The notes under the pieces: model-generated
The model's database searches: none
What the model was told of the DNA's origin: nothing
What the model saw: the letters and a program-made list of their open reading frames with translations, nothing else
Shown: positions 1 to 8,223 of the stretch, in pieces
How positions within the stretch are numbered: the stretch's first letter is position 1
Layout of the letters: every line of letters starts with the position of its first letter
Program-made: the position numbers and the translations under genes
NCBI GenBank assembly: GCA_023251695.1
Contig: JAHEYE010000033.1
Coordinates: 1-24,395, forward strand
Length of the DNA stretch: 24,395 nt
From: Sphingobacteriaceae bacterium
GTDB taxonomy: Bacteria; Bacteroidota; Bacteroidia; B-17B0; Aurantibacillaceae
Reading direction: 5' to 3'

Positions 1-1169
1 TCGTTGGTGTCTTCAGTAAACAAAAGAGTTTCTTTGTAATCGTCTTTTTTTACTTCCAATACTTTAATTGGGTTATCTAAAAACTTTTCTATTTGTTTTA
101 GAACAGGTATCTCTTCAGGTGAACAAAACGAGACTGCATGTCCTTTTTGATTCCCCCGGCCTGTTCGCCCTACCCTATGCACATAATTTTCATCCACATC
201 CGGTAAATCATAATTCACCACAAAGTTAACAGCGGGAATGTCAATCCCACGCGCACTCACATCCGTAGCAATCAAAACTTTTATTTCTCCTGTACGGAAT
301 TGTTCCATTACAGCTAAACGATCGCTCTGATCTTTTCCGCCGTGCATGGTAATGGTTTGAATTTTCACCCGCTTCATTGCATCATATACCCTCTCGGCCC
401 GAACTTTGGTTCTTACAAAAACTAAAATTTTACTTTCAGGATTTTCATAGATCAATCGCTCCAGAAAAAACCGTTTGTCATCCATTGTCACAAACATGAC
501 AGAATGATCCACATTTTTCGAAACAGGATCTTTCGGGGAAATCTGAATGCGGATGGCATTTTTTACCAAGGAATACGCTAGATCTTTTATTTCTTCGTTA
601 ATCGTTGCTGAAAAAAATAAGGTCTGACGGTTTTGCGGTAAATAAGTAATCAGCTCTTTAATATCATCATAAAAACCCATGTCGAGCATGTGATCGGCTT
701 CATCTAAAACTAAAAATTCTGTGCTACGCAGTTTAATATGTTTCTGACTAACTAAATCAAATAATCTTCCGGGTGTCGCAACAATAATATCAACACCTTC
801 CTGCAATTTTTCAATTTGAGGTTGTTGATCTACTCCTCCAAAAATCCCTATGGTGCTGACATCTGTATAACGTCCGATTTTTTGAAACACTTCTGTAATC
901 TGTAAAGCCAATTCGTGAGTTGGTACCATTACCACCGCACGGATTCCTTTTTTATCCGGATTATCCCGCTTCCGGTGATAAATAATTTCGATAACAGGAA
1001 TAGCAAAGGCAGCAGTCTTGCCGGTACCGGTTTGTGCAATTGCCATTACATCTTCTAAATTTAATATGGAAGGGATGGCTTTATATTGAATATCGGTAGG
1101 ACGTTTGTAACCTAATTCTTCCAGACTTCTTTTAATTTGCGGGGCAATATCGTAAGCAGAGAAACGCAT
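1..1169 (-). CDS. DEAD-box ATP-dependent RNA helicase, 3' end cut off by window
   Basis: An ATP-dependent RNA helicase of the RhlE/DeaD-like group, expected to remodel RNA in the cytoplasm (ribosome assembly or mRNA turnover). Reading the minus strand from ATG at 1169 gives 389 codons without a stop to the window edge. Helicase motifs appear in the expected order: a Q motif (GYKRPTDIQ), motif I AQTGTGKT, motif Ia PTHELA (the common form is PTRELA), TPGR, DEAD, SAT, motif V ATDVSARGID and motif VI HRVGRTGR. Both RecA-like domains are therefore complete and only the C-terminal tail is missing. The ATG directly follows the TAA stop of the upstream dehydratase gene with no base between, so translation is probably coupled to it. 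The helicase class is certain; the exact subfamily is not, because the diagnostic tail lies outside the window. Confidence 0.95.
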   Translation of the reverse strand, partial: MRFSAYDIAPQIKRSLEELGYKRPTDIQYKAIPSILNLEDVMAIAQTGTGKTAAFAIPVIEIIYHRKRDNPDKKGIRAVVMVPTHELALQITEVFQKIGRYTDVSTIGIFGGVDQQPQIEKLQEGVDIIVATPGRLFDLVSQKHIKLRSTEFLVLDEADHMLDMGFYDDIKELITYLPQNRQTLFFSATINEEIKDLAYSLVKNAIRIQISPKDPVSKNVDHSVMFVTMDDKRFFLERLIYENPESKILVFVRTKVRAERVYDAMKRVKIQTITMHGGKDQSDRLAVMEQFRTGEIKVLIATDVSARGIDIPAVNFVVNYDLPDVDENYVHRVGRTGRGNQKGHAVSFCSPEEIPVLKQIEKFLDNPIKVLEVKKDDYKETLLFTEDTN

Positions 1170-3053
1170 TTAATTATCCAGCCTTTCGAAAACAGAATTA
1201 TTACTCTTGAACTCCGGCACTAATTCTTTCATACACTGAACAATTTTGGTATTGTCTTGTGTATCGAACAATTGAATTAATTCCTCAATTACTTTAGAAA
1301 CATCTTCGTATTTGTATTCACGGACCTTTCCAATTAAAATTTGAGAGTGATGCGTCGGCATAGTATTCTCTGCATCCGCTAATAGTTCTTCATATAATTT
1401 TTCACCCGGTCGTAAACCTGTAAATGTTATTTTGATATCACGGCCTTCTTCTAATCCCGAAAGTTTTATCATTTTTCGGGCGAGATCTACAATCTTAACC
1501 GACTTACCCATATCGAACACAAATATTTCTCCACCCTTGCCCATGCTTCCTGCTTCCAGAACTAACTGACAGGCCTCAGGAATCGTCATGAAATAACGTG
1601 TAATTTCAGGGTGAGTAATAGTTACAGGTCCGCCGGCTTCTATTTGTTTTTTAAATCTTGGAATAACAGAGCCATTTGAACCTAAAACATTTCCGAAACG
1701 TGTTGTAATAAATTTAGTTGCAGATTTTTTTCCGAGGCTCTGGATGTAAATCTCTGCAATACGTTTTGAAGCGCCCATTACATTTGTCGGATTCACAGCT
1801 TTGTCAGTTGAAACAAAAACAAATTTATTTACACCAAACTCAACGCTTAGGTCAGAAGTAATTTTGGTTCCTAAAATATTATTGAGAATAGATTCGGAGG
1901 GATTATTCTCCATCATGGGTACGTGTTTATATGCTGCGGCATGAAAAACAATGGCCGGCTTAAAAGTTCTGAACACATTTCGCATGCGATCAACGTTACG
2001 GGTATCGCCAATTACAACTTCAAATTGGTCCTTCTTAAATTTATCGCCAAACTCCAATTCCACATCGTGTAAAGGGCTTTCCGATTGATCAAGCAATATT
2101 ATTTTTTTAGGATTGTACTTAATACACTGACGTGATAATTCACTGCCAATAGAACCTGCGGCCCCTGTAATTAAAATTACTTTATTGTTAAGTTCGGCAT
2201 TTATAATATCGTTATCTAATTTAATTGGTTCACGCTCCAATAAATCTTCAATATTCACGCCACGTAATTGATTAAAACTTAATTCACCGTTTATCCATTT
2301 GGTAGCCGGTGGTACGTTCAATAGGCGCACATTGTTATTTAAACACCAATCCGCTATCTCATTCTTTTTCGCAGGCGAAAGGCTCTGAATGGAAATGATT
2401 ACTGATTCAACGCCGTTTTCCTTTACCAGCTTTTCAATTTCACTAAAAGGATAAACAAAAGCGCCCTCCAGACTCCGTCCCTTTTTCTTTTCATCATCAT
2501 CAATAAAACCAACCACTTTATACTTTATAGCTGCATCACGGTCGAGAGTACGTTTAGTTATAATACCGCCCTCACCGGCGCCGTAAATCAAAACATTAAT
2601 TTTGCTTTTCTCCGGATTGCGGCTTTCAAAATAAATTGCTTTTACTGCAAGGCGTGAGCATATCATGATAAAGAGGGTGACAAGCGCATCGATAATGATA
2701 ATTGCTGTTGGGATTATAAAATAAGTGATGGTGAAATAAGTAATGACATTTGCAACCACCATTAAAACACTTCCCAAAATCACAACAACTAGAATCCGTA
2801 CGGAGTCGCGTGAACCTGTATAACGCACAACACCTTTATAGGTCTTTGAAATTAAAAAAGTAATAGCACGAATGCTTAATAATATCAGGTAATCGTAAGG
2901 AAGGTTCTTTAAATCTTCGGGCGGAATACTTTTAAAATTAAAACGCAGGAAAAAAGCCAGCGTTAACGAAAAGGCACAAATAATTAAATCGATAATCAAA
3001 ATCGACCACCTTGGCAGGTTGTATTTCCAGAAGAAGCTTAGTAAGCTTGACAT
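1170..3053 (-). CDS. Membrane-bound nucleotide-sugar 4,6-dehydratase (FlaA1/PglF/WbpM/CapD family)
   Basis: An inner-membrane enzyme predicted to convert a UDP-N-acetylhexosamine (classically UDP-GlcNAc) into the 4-keto-6-deoxy sugar, an early step in surface glycan or capsule synthesis. The 627 residues fit the long family form. Four hydrophobic segments lie near residues 16-36, 53-70, 85-107 and 112-134. A first nucleotide-binding region follows with GAGEGG at 158-163, then an extended SDR domain with the cofactor loop GAAGSIGSEL at 297-306. The catalytic region reads STDKA (about 415-419) and MGASK at 426-430. Met426 stands where many SDRs have Tyr, which is the known S/T-M-K signature of large WbpM/PglF enzymes. 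It lies 13 bp after an exported-protein gene and abuts the helicase gene, so all are probably one transcript from rsgA. No other glycan gene is visible, so the final sugar cannot be named. Confidence 0.93.
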   Translation of the reverse strand: MSSLLSFFWKYNLPRWSILIIDLIICAFSLTLAFFLRFNFKSIPPEDLKNLPYDYLILLSIRAITFLISKTYKGVVRYTGSRDSVRILVVVILGSVLMVVANVITYFTITYFIIPTAIIIIDALVTLFIMICSRLAVKAIYFESRNPEKSKINVLIYGAGEGGIITKRTLDRDAAIKYKVVGFIDDDEKKKGRSLEGAFVYPFSEIEKLVKENGVESVIISIQSLSPAKKNEIADWCLNNNVRLLNVPPATKWINGELSFNQLRGVNIEDLLEREPIKLDNDIINAELNNKVILITGAAGSIGSELSRQCIKYNPKKIILLDQSESPLHDVELEFGDKFKKDQFEVVIGDTRNVDRMRNVFRTFKPAIVFHAAAYKHVPMMENNPSESILNNILGTKITSDLSVEFGVNKFVFVSTDKAVNPTNVMGASKRIAEIYIQSLGKKSATKFITTRFGNVLGSNGSVIPRFKKQIEAGGPVTITHPEITRYFMTIPEACQLVLEAGSMGKGGEIFVFDMGKSVKIVDLARKMIKLSGLEEGRDIKITFTGLRPGEKLYEELLADAENTMPTHHSQILIGKVREYKYEDVSKVIEELIQLFDTQDNTKIVQCMKELVPEFKSNNSVFERLDN

Positions 3054-3066
3054 GCCACTAATTTAG

Positions 3067-3798
3067 CTATTTTTTTTGGGATGTATTGGTAGTAGTTGGG
3101 ACAGCAGTATTAGTAGTGGTTATCCTCACTTTCTCAACCGCTTGTATTGGAGGATTGATCTTTATAGGCACCTGTTTAAATGGTTTATCTGAGGCCACTA
3201 TCTCGCAATAAGTACAGATTTCTTTCAATTTAACTTTCATCTCGCAGTCGCTGGGCTGAACATAAATTTTCCTCATCGTACTATCCGGCATCATAAATTC
3301 CATATCGGTTGCCAAGGTTCTTGGTCCTTCAAAAACAAAAGGGTCCTTAAATTTTTCTTCAAGGTGAATGTCTTTTATATGAACTTTCTTTTCAAAAATC
3401 ATGGTATACAATTCGAAAATAGCGCGGGTAATTTTAATTTGTATTTCGTTCTTTTTGCTGTCGTAATACACTTTCACATTACCAACAACCTGTGAGGTAT
3501 AATTAAAAGGCCCGACTTCCACTTTGGCATCACAGGTAAAGTCGCTGCTATCGGGTTTTAAATTTATTTTTGGATTGATTACTTTCCAATGGTATTTTCC
3601 TTTTATGAGCATTACTTCATAATCGCTTTCGCCTTTTATATCGCCTATCGCAAGAAATACTTTATTAATGGCTTCTTCGTTTAACGAAACCGTGAAATCG
3701 TTATATTTTTGAGAGAATCCCTGAAAGGAAAGGAATGCACAAAATGTCACGCAAAGGCGCAAAGACGCAAAAGGTAATTTTTTATTCATCCTATTCAT
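3067..3798 (-). CDS. Exported protein of unknown function (243 aa)
   Basis: I do not recognise this family. The N-terminus looks like a Sec signal peptide: basic n-region (MNRMNKK), a hydrophobic stretch up to about residue 26, and a likely cut near G-F-S-Q at 27-30. The mature part alternates charged and hydrophobic residues as in beta strands (about 30-125), followed by a mixed region with two cysteines in C-T-Y-C (about 195-198). The tail is rich in Thr and Asn and ends in Q-K-K. A second in-frame ATG three codons downstream could be the true start. Part of the signal peptide is encoded by a short tandem repeat (3747-3772), which puts an Arg into the hydrophobic region. It sits between rsgA (62 bp upstream) and the membrane dehydratase gene (13 bp downstream), so co-transcription is likely, but this does not give a function. 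Confidence 0.7.
   Translation of the reverse strand: MNRMNKKLPFASLRLCVTFCAFLSFQGFSQKYNDFTVSLNEEAINKVFLAIGDIKGESDYEVMLIKGKYHWKVINPKINLKPDSSDFTCDAKVEVGPFNYTSQVVGNVKVYYDSKKNEIQIKITRAIFELYTMIFEKKVHIKDIHLEEKFKDPFVFEGPRTLATDMEFMMPDSTMRKIYVQPSDCEMKVKLKEICTYCEIVASDKPFKQVPIKINPPIQAVEKVRITTTNTAVPTTTNTSQKK
3747..3772. repeat. Short tandem repeat of the gcaaagrc type inside a signal peptide
   Basis: Three imperfect copies of an 8-bp unit (cgcaaagg, cgcaaaga, cgcaaaag) lie in tandem. From memory, strings of this type (gcaaaggcgcaaagacgc) are scattered through many Bacteroidota genomes, often between genes. Here the repeat is inside the 5' end of an open reading frame and encodes the F-A-S-L-R-L-C-V part of a signal peptide. 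The copy number elsewhere in this genome cannot be seen from the window. Confidence 0.6.
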
Positions 3799-3860
3799 GA
3801 CTCGTAAATCGTACTTCCCATTTAACCCCTATCACTACTACTACTGCCACTGCCTACTTG

Positions 3861-4793
3861 TTACTTCATCTCCCATTCTTTCCAATCCATTTCTTCGCCG
3901 TTCAAAATACCGAGGTAACTTGTGTATCTTTCCTCTGATATTTCTCCGCTTTCCACCGCATCCTTAATGGCGCATTTAGGTTCGTTAACGTGCAAACAGT
4001 TGTTGAATTTGCAATCGTTCATTCGTTCACGTATTTCCGGAAAATAATGTCCCACTTCTTCTTTTTTCATCTCAACCAATCCTAGTTCTTTAATTCCGGG
4101 CGAATCAATTATAAATCCGCCAAAACTTAATTCGTGTAACTCAGCAAAAGTTGTAGTATGCATGCCTTTCGAATGAGCTGCAGATATTTCTCCGGTTTTT
4201 AATTGTAAAGTTGGCTCGATAGCATTTATCAGTGTTGATTTTCCTACACCTGAATGTCCTGCTATAAGTGTTGTTTTGTTTTGGAGAAGCTCCTTAACTT
4301 TTTCCAGATTTTTACCGTTCACACTGCTCACCACAATGCATTCGTAACCAATTTTGGTATAGATGTCAATTATCTCCTGCTGCAGTTTTAGTAATTCCTC
4401 ATCTAAAATATCAGCCTTATTAAAAACTAATTTCGCGGGAATAGAATAAGCCTCTGCTGTAATTAAAAAACGGTCGATGAACCCCAAACTTGTACGCGGT
4501 GAAACTAAAGTTGCTACTAAAATGGCCTGATCCAAATTACTGGCTAAAATCTGAGCTTGTTTTGAAAGATTAATTGATTTACGGATGATATAATTTTTGC
4601 GGGGATAAATATTGCTTATTACCGTATCCTCTCCCTCCCTATTAATATCTACTTTATCGCCTACTGCAACAGGATTGGTGGTTTTACGCCCATCCAATCT
4701 CAGTTTTCCCTTTAAAACGCAATCCAACACCTCTCCATCCTCTGTTCTTACAAGATAATGGCTCCCCGTCGATTTTGTTACTATACCAGTCAT
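3861..4793 (-). CDS. rsgA: Small ribosomal subunit biogenesis GTPase RsgA
   Basis: A circularly permuted GTPase that checks late 30S assembly (decoding-centre maturation) and releases from the 30S subunit upon GTP hydrolysis. The 310 residues match the family. An OB-fold region (about 1-70) is followed by GTPase motifs in permuted order: NKAD (G4) at 125-128, the P-loop GHSGVGKS (G1) at 179-186 and DSPG (G3) at 230-233. The C-terminal zinc site is complete: Cys261, Cys266, His268 and Cys274, spaced C-X4-C-X-H-X5-C. The gene is divergent from gldA across 57 bp. A TAnnTTTG box on its strand ends only 7 bp before the ATG, so the mRNA may be leaderless. It is the likely first gene of the minus-strand unit running to the helicase. 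Confidence 0.97.
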   Translation of the reverse strand: MTGIVTKSTGSHYLVRTEDGEVLDCVLKGKLRLDGRKTTNPVAVGDKVDINREGEDTVISNIYPRKNYIIRKSINLSKQAQILASNLDQAILVATLVSPRTSLGFIDRFLITAEAYSIPAKLVFNKADILDEELLKLQQEIIDIYTKIGYECIVVSSVNGKNLEKVKELLQNKTTLIAGHSGVGKSTLINAIEPTLQLKTGEISAAHSKGMHTTTFAELHELSFGGFIIDSPGIKELGLVEMKKEEVGHYFPEIRERMNDCKFNNCLHVNEPKCAIKDAVESGEISEERYTSYLGILNGEEMDWKEWEMK

Positions 4794-4798
4794 TAAGA

Positions 4799-4838
4799 TA
4801 CAAATCTACAAAACGGTTTAATTTTTAGTAGATTTGTA
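4799..4838. promoter_or_regulatory. Divergent rsgA/gldA promoter region: inverted -7 boxes
   Basis: A perfect 11-bp inverted repeat, tacaaatctac at 4799-4809 and gtagatttgta at 4828-4838, is separated by 18 bp. Each arm carries TAGATTTG on the outward-reading strand (4808-4801 minus, 4829-4836 plus), matching the Bacteroidota -7 consensus TAnnTTTG. I see no good -33 TTG at 19-21 bp for either direction. The arms could also be an operator for a dimeric regulator, because the promoter boxes alone do not require the symmetry to extend to 11 bp. Confidence 0.65.
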
Positions 4839-4850
4839 CAAATAATAATT

Positions 4851-5753
4851 ATGTCAATAGTTGTTAATAATATTACCAAACTGTACGGCGAACAAAAAGC
4901 GCTCAATAATGTTTCGTTTACGGTTGAAACAGGACAAATTGTTGGTTTTCTTGGTCCGAATGGCGCAGGAAAAAGCACCATGATGAAAATCATTACCTGT
5001 TATATTCCTCCCTCTCAAGGTACCGTTAAAGTTTGTGGGTTTGACATTTTGGACCAAAGCATTGATGTGAAAAAACAAATCGGCTATTTACCCGAACATA
5101 ATCCATTGTATTTGGATATGTACGTAAAGGAATTTTTAGAATTCATAGGCGGACTTTACAAAGTAAAAAACATTAAGGGTCGGGTTGCGGAAATGATAGA
5201 GCTTACCGGTTTACAGGTTGAACAAAAGAAAAAAATCGGCGCCTTATCAAAAGGTTACCGTCAACGCGTAGGTTTAGCACAAGCCATCCTACACGACCCG
5301 AAAGTTTTGATTATGGATGAACCTACAACAGGACTAGACCCGAATCAACTGGAAGAAATCCGTTCGCTGATAAAAACTTTAGGAAAAGAAAAAACCGTGA
5401 TGCTAAGCACTCACATCATGCAGGAAGTAGAAGCGGTTTGTGATAAAGTAATTATTATTAATAAAGGAGAGATTGTGGCTGACGAAGTGACTTCTATATT
5501 ACAAAAAAATACAAGCAAGCAATTATATACCGTCGAGTTTGACAAATCAATTTCAAAGAATAGTTTAAAATCTATTGAAGGGGTTGTTGAAGTTAATCAA
5601 ATCAACGACACCACCTGGCAAATAAGTACGGGCATTGAAAAAGATATACGAAAAGAAATTTTTGATTTCGCAGTTGCCAACAAACTTGCAGTTTTAACCT
5701 TAAATAAAGAAGAACAAAAACTGGAAGATGTGTTTAAGAAATTAACTAAGTAA
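4851..5753 (+). CDS. gldA: ABC transporter ATP-binding protein, GldA-like
   Basis: The ATPase subunit of an ABC-2 type transporter. In Flavobacterium, GldA works with membrane subunits GldF and GldG and is needed for gliding motility. The 300-residue length and whole sequence pattern fit GldA. Walker A is GPNGAGKST at 35-43, the Q-loop region reads GYLPEHNPLYLD from 78, the signature is the GldA-type variant LSKGYRQR at 132-139 instead of LSGGQ, Walker B is VLIMDEP at 152-158 and the switch His is His188 in LSTH. A C-terminal extension of about 90 residues ends in L-E-D-V-F. The permease partners are not in the window, which is usual because gldA is commonly apart from gldFG. Non-gliding Bacteroidota also carry close homologues, so the gene does not prove motility. 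A TAnnTTTG box lies 14 bp before the ATG. Confidence 0.9.
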   Translation: MSIVVNNITKLYGEQKALNNVSFTVETGQIVGFLGPNGAGKSTMMKIITCYIPPSQGTVKVCGFDILDQSIDVKKQIGYLPEHNPLYLDMYVKEFLEFIGGLYKVKNIKGRVAEMIELTGLQVEQKKKIGALSKGYRQRVGLAQAILHDPKVLIMDEPTTGLDPNQLEEIRSLIKTLGKEKTVMLSTHIMQEVEAVCDKVIIINKGEIVADEVTSILQKNTSKQLYTVEFDKSISKNSLKSIEGVVEVNQINDTTWQISTGIEKDIRKEIFDFAVANKLAVLTLNKEEQKLEDVFKKLTK

Positions 5754-5757
5754 TCGG

Positions 5758-5817
5758 GACTTCGGCTACGCTCAGTCGCCGATGAGACCTTAGGTGGCTG
5801 AGCGAAGCCGAAGCCAC
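5758..5817. repeat. Long palindromic repeat between convergent gldA and TPR gene
   Basis: The arms at 5758-5777 (gacttcggctacgctcagtc) and 5796-5815 (ggctgagcgaagccgaagcc) are complementary at 18 of 20 positions, counting one G-U pair, around an 18-nt loop. The 3' arm can also fold on itself (gtggct at 5794-5799 with agccac at 5812-5817). It fills the gap between two convergent genes, so it can serve as a two-way transcription barrier although it lacks a T-run. The GC-rich composition contrasts with the flanks. From memory, ggctgagcgnagncgaagcc strings are dispersed repeats in Bacteroidota. Confidence 0.75.
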
Positions 5818-5824
5818 TTCCATT

Positions 5825-7240
5825 CTATTTACACAACTCAGTAAACTTAATCGAAGCTTTTTCGTTTCCGTTATCAATAGCTTTTTTCAGATCAGCGCAG
5901 GCTTCAGTTTTCTTACCCGTATAATTATTAGATAAACCACGGTAATAAAAGGCTTCGGCATAAGTTGGTTTTAATTCGATTGCTTTGGTGAAATCAGGAA
6001 TTGCCAAAGCGTCTTTTTGCTGTGTAAAATAACAAATACCTCTTTCTAAATAAGCTTTCGCGTACTTCGGACTTAAATTTATTGCTTCTGTATTATCCGC
6101 GATGGCCCCTGTGTAATCTTTCATCTGGTATTTGCTAAGAGCCCTTTGCACATAAGTATCAGAATGTTTTTTTATCGCTAATGCTTTGTCACAATCTTTT
6201 ATCGCACCGGTATCATTTACCAGCATGTATTTTATCATGGCGCGGTAATAGTAAGAACCTTCATAATCGTTTTTCAGCGATATGGCCTTGTTTTCATCCA
6301 CAAGTGCATCTTCATATTGTTTTAAAAAATATAAAGCCGCTCCCCTATAGGTATAAGCCTTATTAAACTTTGGATTCAAATCAATTGCCGCATTAAAATC
6401 GGTAACGGCATCCTGATAGGATAACAAATAATATTTACAAAGCGCCCGGTTGTGATAAGCATCCGATTTAGTCGGATCAATTTCAAGTGATTTATCAAAA
6501 TCAATTTTTGCTTTTTCATACCAGCCCAGATCAAATTTGCACAACCCTCGGTTGTAATAAGCATCCGCATCTTTATGACTGCGAGCAATAACGCTGTCGT
6601 AATCCTGTATGGAGAACTCGTACTTTTTTTGCTCCAGTGCAACAAACCCACGCTGAAAATAAATATCTGTTCCGGGTTTTAGTTTAACCGCTTTATCAGC
6701 ATCTTCAAATGCACCCGTAAGATCGTTTAAATAAAATTTGACTTTACTTCTGTAATAGTACGCCCATTCGTAATTCGGATCTAGGTCGCATCCTTTATTT
6801 GCCACAGGTAAAGCTTCTTTATTCTTATTCATGTTTTGCAAACTTGCTGCTTTATACACATACGATTTTCCATGAGAAGGATCGATTGAAATAGATTTAT
6901 CAAAATCAGTTATAGCATCTTTGTATTTCGCCAGATAAAACGAACAAAGTGCACGGCCATAATAAACGTCGTGTTTTTTTCTTCCTTTCTCAATACTTAA
7001 ATTATAATCAATAATTGCGTCTTTATAATCTGTGAGCATGTATTTAGCAAGTGCTCTGTTGTAAAATGCCACCTCGTCATCCGGGTGATTACTAATGTAA
7101 GTGCTGTATTCAATAATCGCATCCTGATATTTTTTTTGCTCGTATAAATCATAAGCAACTTTAAAATGGTCGCGCACATCGGGCATTTGCGCAAAAAGTT
7201 TTCCCGTTAACACCAGTGTCAATAAAATTATTTTTCTCAT
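5825..7240 (-). CDS. Exported tetratricopeptide-repeat protein (about 13 TPRs)
   Basis: A 471-residue protein with a signal peptide (cut probably after A-Q at 17-18) followed almost entirely by TPR units of about 34 residues from about 23 to 462. TPR solenoids bind proteins, so a periplasmic or outer-membrane scaffold role is likely, but no partner is identifiable. The conserved N/Y-x-R positions are at 62, 96, 130 (Lys), 164, 197, 231, 265, 299, 333, 366, 400 and 434, so the spacing is 34 except for two 33-residue units at the same place in two successive groups of five. This shows a higher-order 169-residue repeat. The gene starts 8 bp after pfkA stops on the same strand and is probably co-transcribed with it; the link in function is not obvious. 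It faces gldA across a palindromic repeat. Confidence 0.9.
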   Translation of the reverse strand: MRKIILLTLVLTGKLFAQMPDVRDHFKVAYDLYEQKKYQDAIIEYSTYISNHPDDEVAFYNRALAKYMLTDYKDAIIDYNLSIEKGRKKHDVYYGRALCSFYLAKYKDAITDFDKSISIDPSHGKSYVYKAASLQNMNKNKEALPVANKGCDLDPNYEWAYYYRSKVKFYLNDLTGAFEDADKAVKLKPGTDIYFQRGFVALEQKKYEFSIQDYDSVIARSHKDADAYYNRGLCKFDLGWYEKAKIDFDKSLEIDPTKSDAYHNRALCKYYLLSYQDAVTDFNAAIDLNPKFNKAYTYRGAALYFLKQYEDALVDENKAISLKNDYEGSYYYRAMIKYMLVNDTGAIKDCDKALAIKKHSDTYVQRALSKYQMKDYTGAIADNTEAINLSPKYAKAYLERGICYFTQQKDALAIPDFTKAIELKPTYAEAFYYRGLSNNYTGKKTEACADLKKAIDNGNEKASIKFTELCK

Positions 7241-7248
7241 AAAATTTT

Positions 7249-8217
7249 TCAGCTTGATAATACTTCTATCATGTTTAATAAATCCCTATCCAAAGTCTCA
7301 ATATGTTTAACTGCTTTTTCGAATGGAGTAAAACATATTTTTTTATTTATTATGCCAACCATTTCGTTTTTATGTCCGTTTTTAAGAGCTAAAACGGCAT
7401 TGTAGCCAATCAGACTCGCGTTAACGCGTTCCATACAAGTTGGATTGCCACCACGTTGAATGTGACCGAGAACTGTAACGCGGACATCAAATTCCGGACA
7501 AGTTTTTCTTATTAAGTCTCCGACTTTATAAGCCCCTCCGTATTCATCACCTTCAGCGACAATAATTATTTTGCTTGATTTACTTGAACGCCAGTTTTTT
7601 ATTTTCTTTAATAAAATATCAATATCGTTTTTCATTTCCGGCACTAACAAAGCTTCGGCTCCAGATGCAATAGCACTCCGTAAAGCAATTAAGCCTGCAT
7701 CGCGGCCCATTACTTCAATAACAAAAACACGGTCGTGACTCTCAGCGGTGTCGCGTATCTTATCAACGGCTTCAACAACTGTGTTAATAGCGGTATCGTA
7801 ACCAATTGTAAAATCAGTTCCAACCAAATCATTATCAATGGTTCCTGCGCAACCGACTATAGGGATATTTATTTTTTTCGAAAGTTCAATGGCTCCCCGG
7901 AAACTACCATCTCCGCCAATAATTACAAAACCTTCAATCCCTAAATCTTTAATATTTTTTGCAGCGCTATTTATTCCTTCCTCTTTCATAAATCTGGCAC
8001 TGCGGGCTGTTTTTAATATGGTGCCTCCACGTTGAATAATTCCTGAAACAGATGTCGTTGTTAAATTCACAGCATCATTATCGATAAGCCCTTCATAACC
8101 TTTGTAAAAACCAATAACTTCAATTTTATGATGAACCGCTGTACGGACAACCGCCCGCAAACAGGCGTTCATGCCGGGTGAATCGCCTCCTGAAGTGATT
8201 ATTCCGATTTTTTTCAT
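7249..8217 (-). CDS. pfkA: ATP-dependent 6-phosphofructokinase
   Basis: Phosphorylates fructose 6-phosphate to fructose 1,6-bisphosphate, the committed step of glycolysis, in the cytoplasm. The start chosen at 8217 gives 322 residues beginning M-K-K-I-G-I, the standard N-terminus; an in-frame upstream ATG at 8277 would add 20 residues reading through the promoter and into ruvX. Visible motifs are TSGGDSPGMN at 8-17, GGDGS at 101-105, GTIDND at 125-130 with the catalytic Asp, and MGRDAG at 170-175. Gly104 and the Gly before TIDND are the ATP-type residues (pyrophosphate enzymes have Asp and Lys there), so the phosphate donor should be ATP. A TATATTTG promoter box ends 6 bp before the ATG. The downstream TPR gene follows after 8 bp. 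Confidence 0.96.
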   Translation of the reverse strand: MKKIGIITSGGDSPGMNACLRAVVRTAVHHKIEVIGFYKGYEGLIDNDAVNLTTTSVSGIIQRGGTILKTARSARFMKEEGINSAAKNIKDLGIEGFVIIGGDGSFRGAIELSKKINIPIVGCAGTIDNDLVGTDFTIGYDTAINTVVEAVDKIRDTAESHDRVFVIEVMGRDAGLIALRSAIASGAEALLVPEMKNDIDILLKKIKNWRSSKSSKIIIVAEGDEYGGAYKVGDLIRKTCPEFDVRVTVLGHIQRGGNPTCMERVNASLIGYNAVLALKNGHKNEMVGIINKKICFTPFEKAVKHIETLDRDLLNMIEVLSS

Positions 8218-8223
8218 CTCTGT

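Noticed and set aside
5825..7240. Regular repeats in the TPR gene as a CRISPR-like array
   Set aside because: They are degenerate 102-bp protein-coding units in one open frame, not identical repeats with unique spacers.
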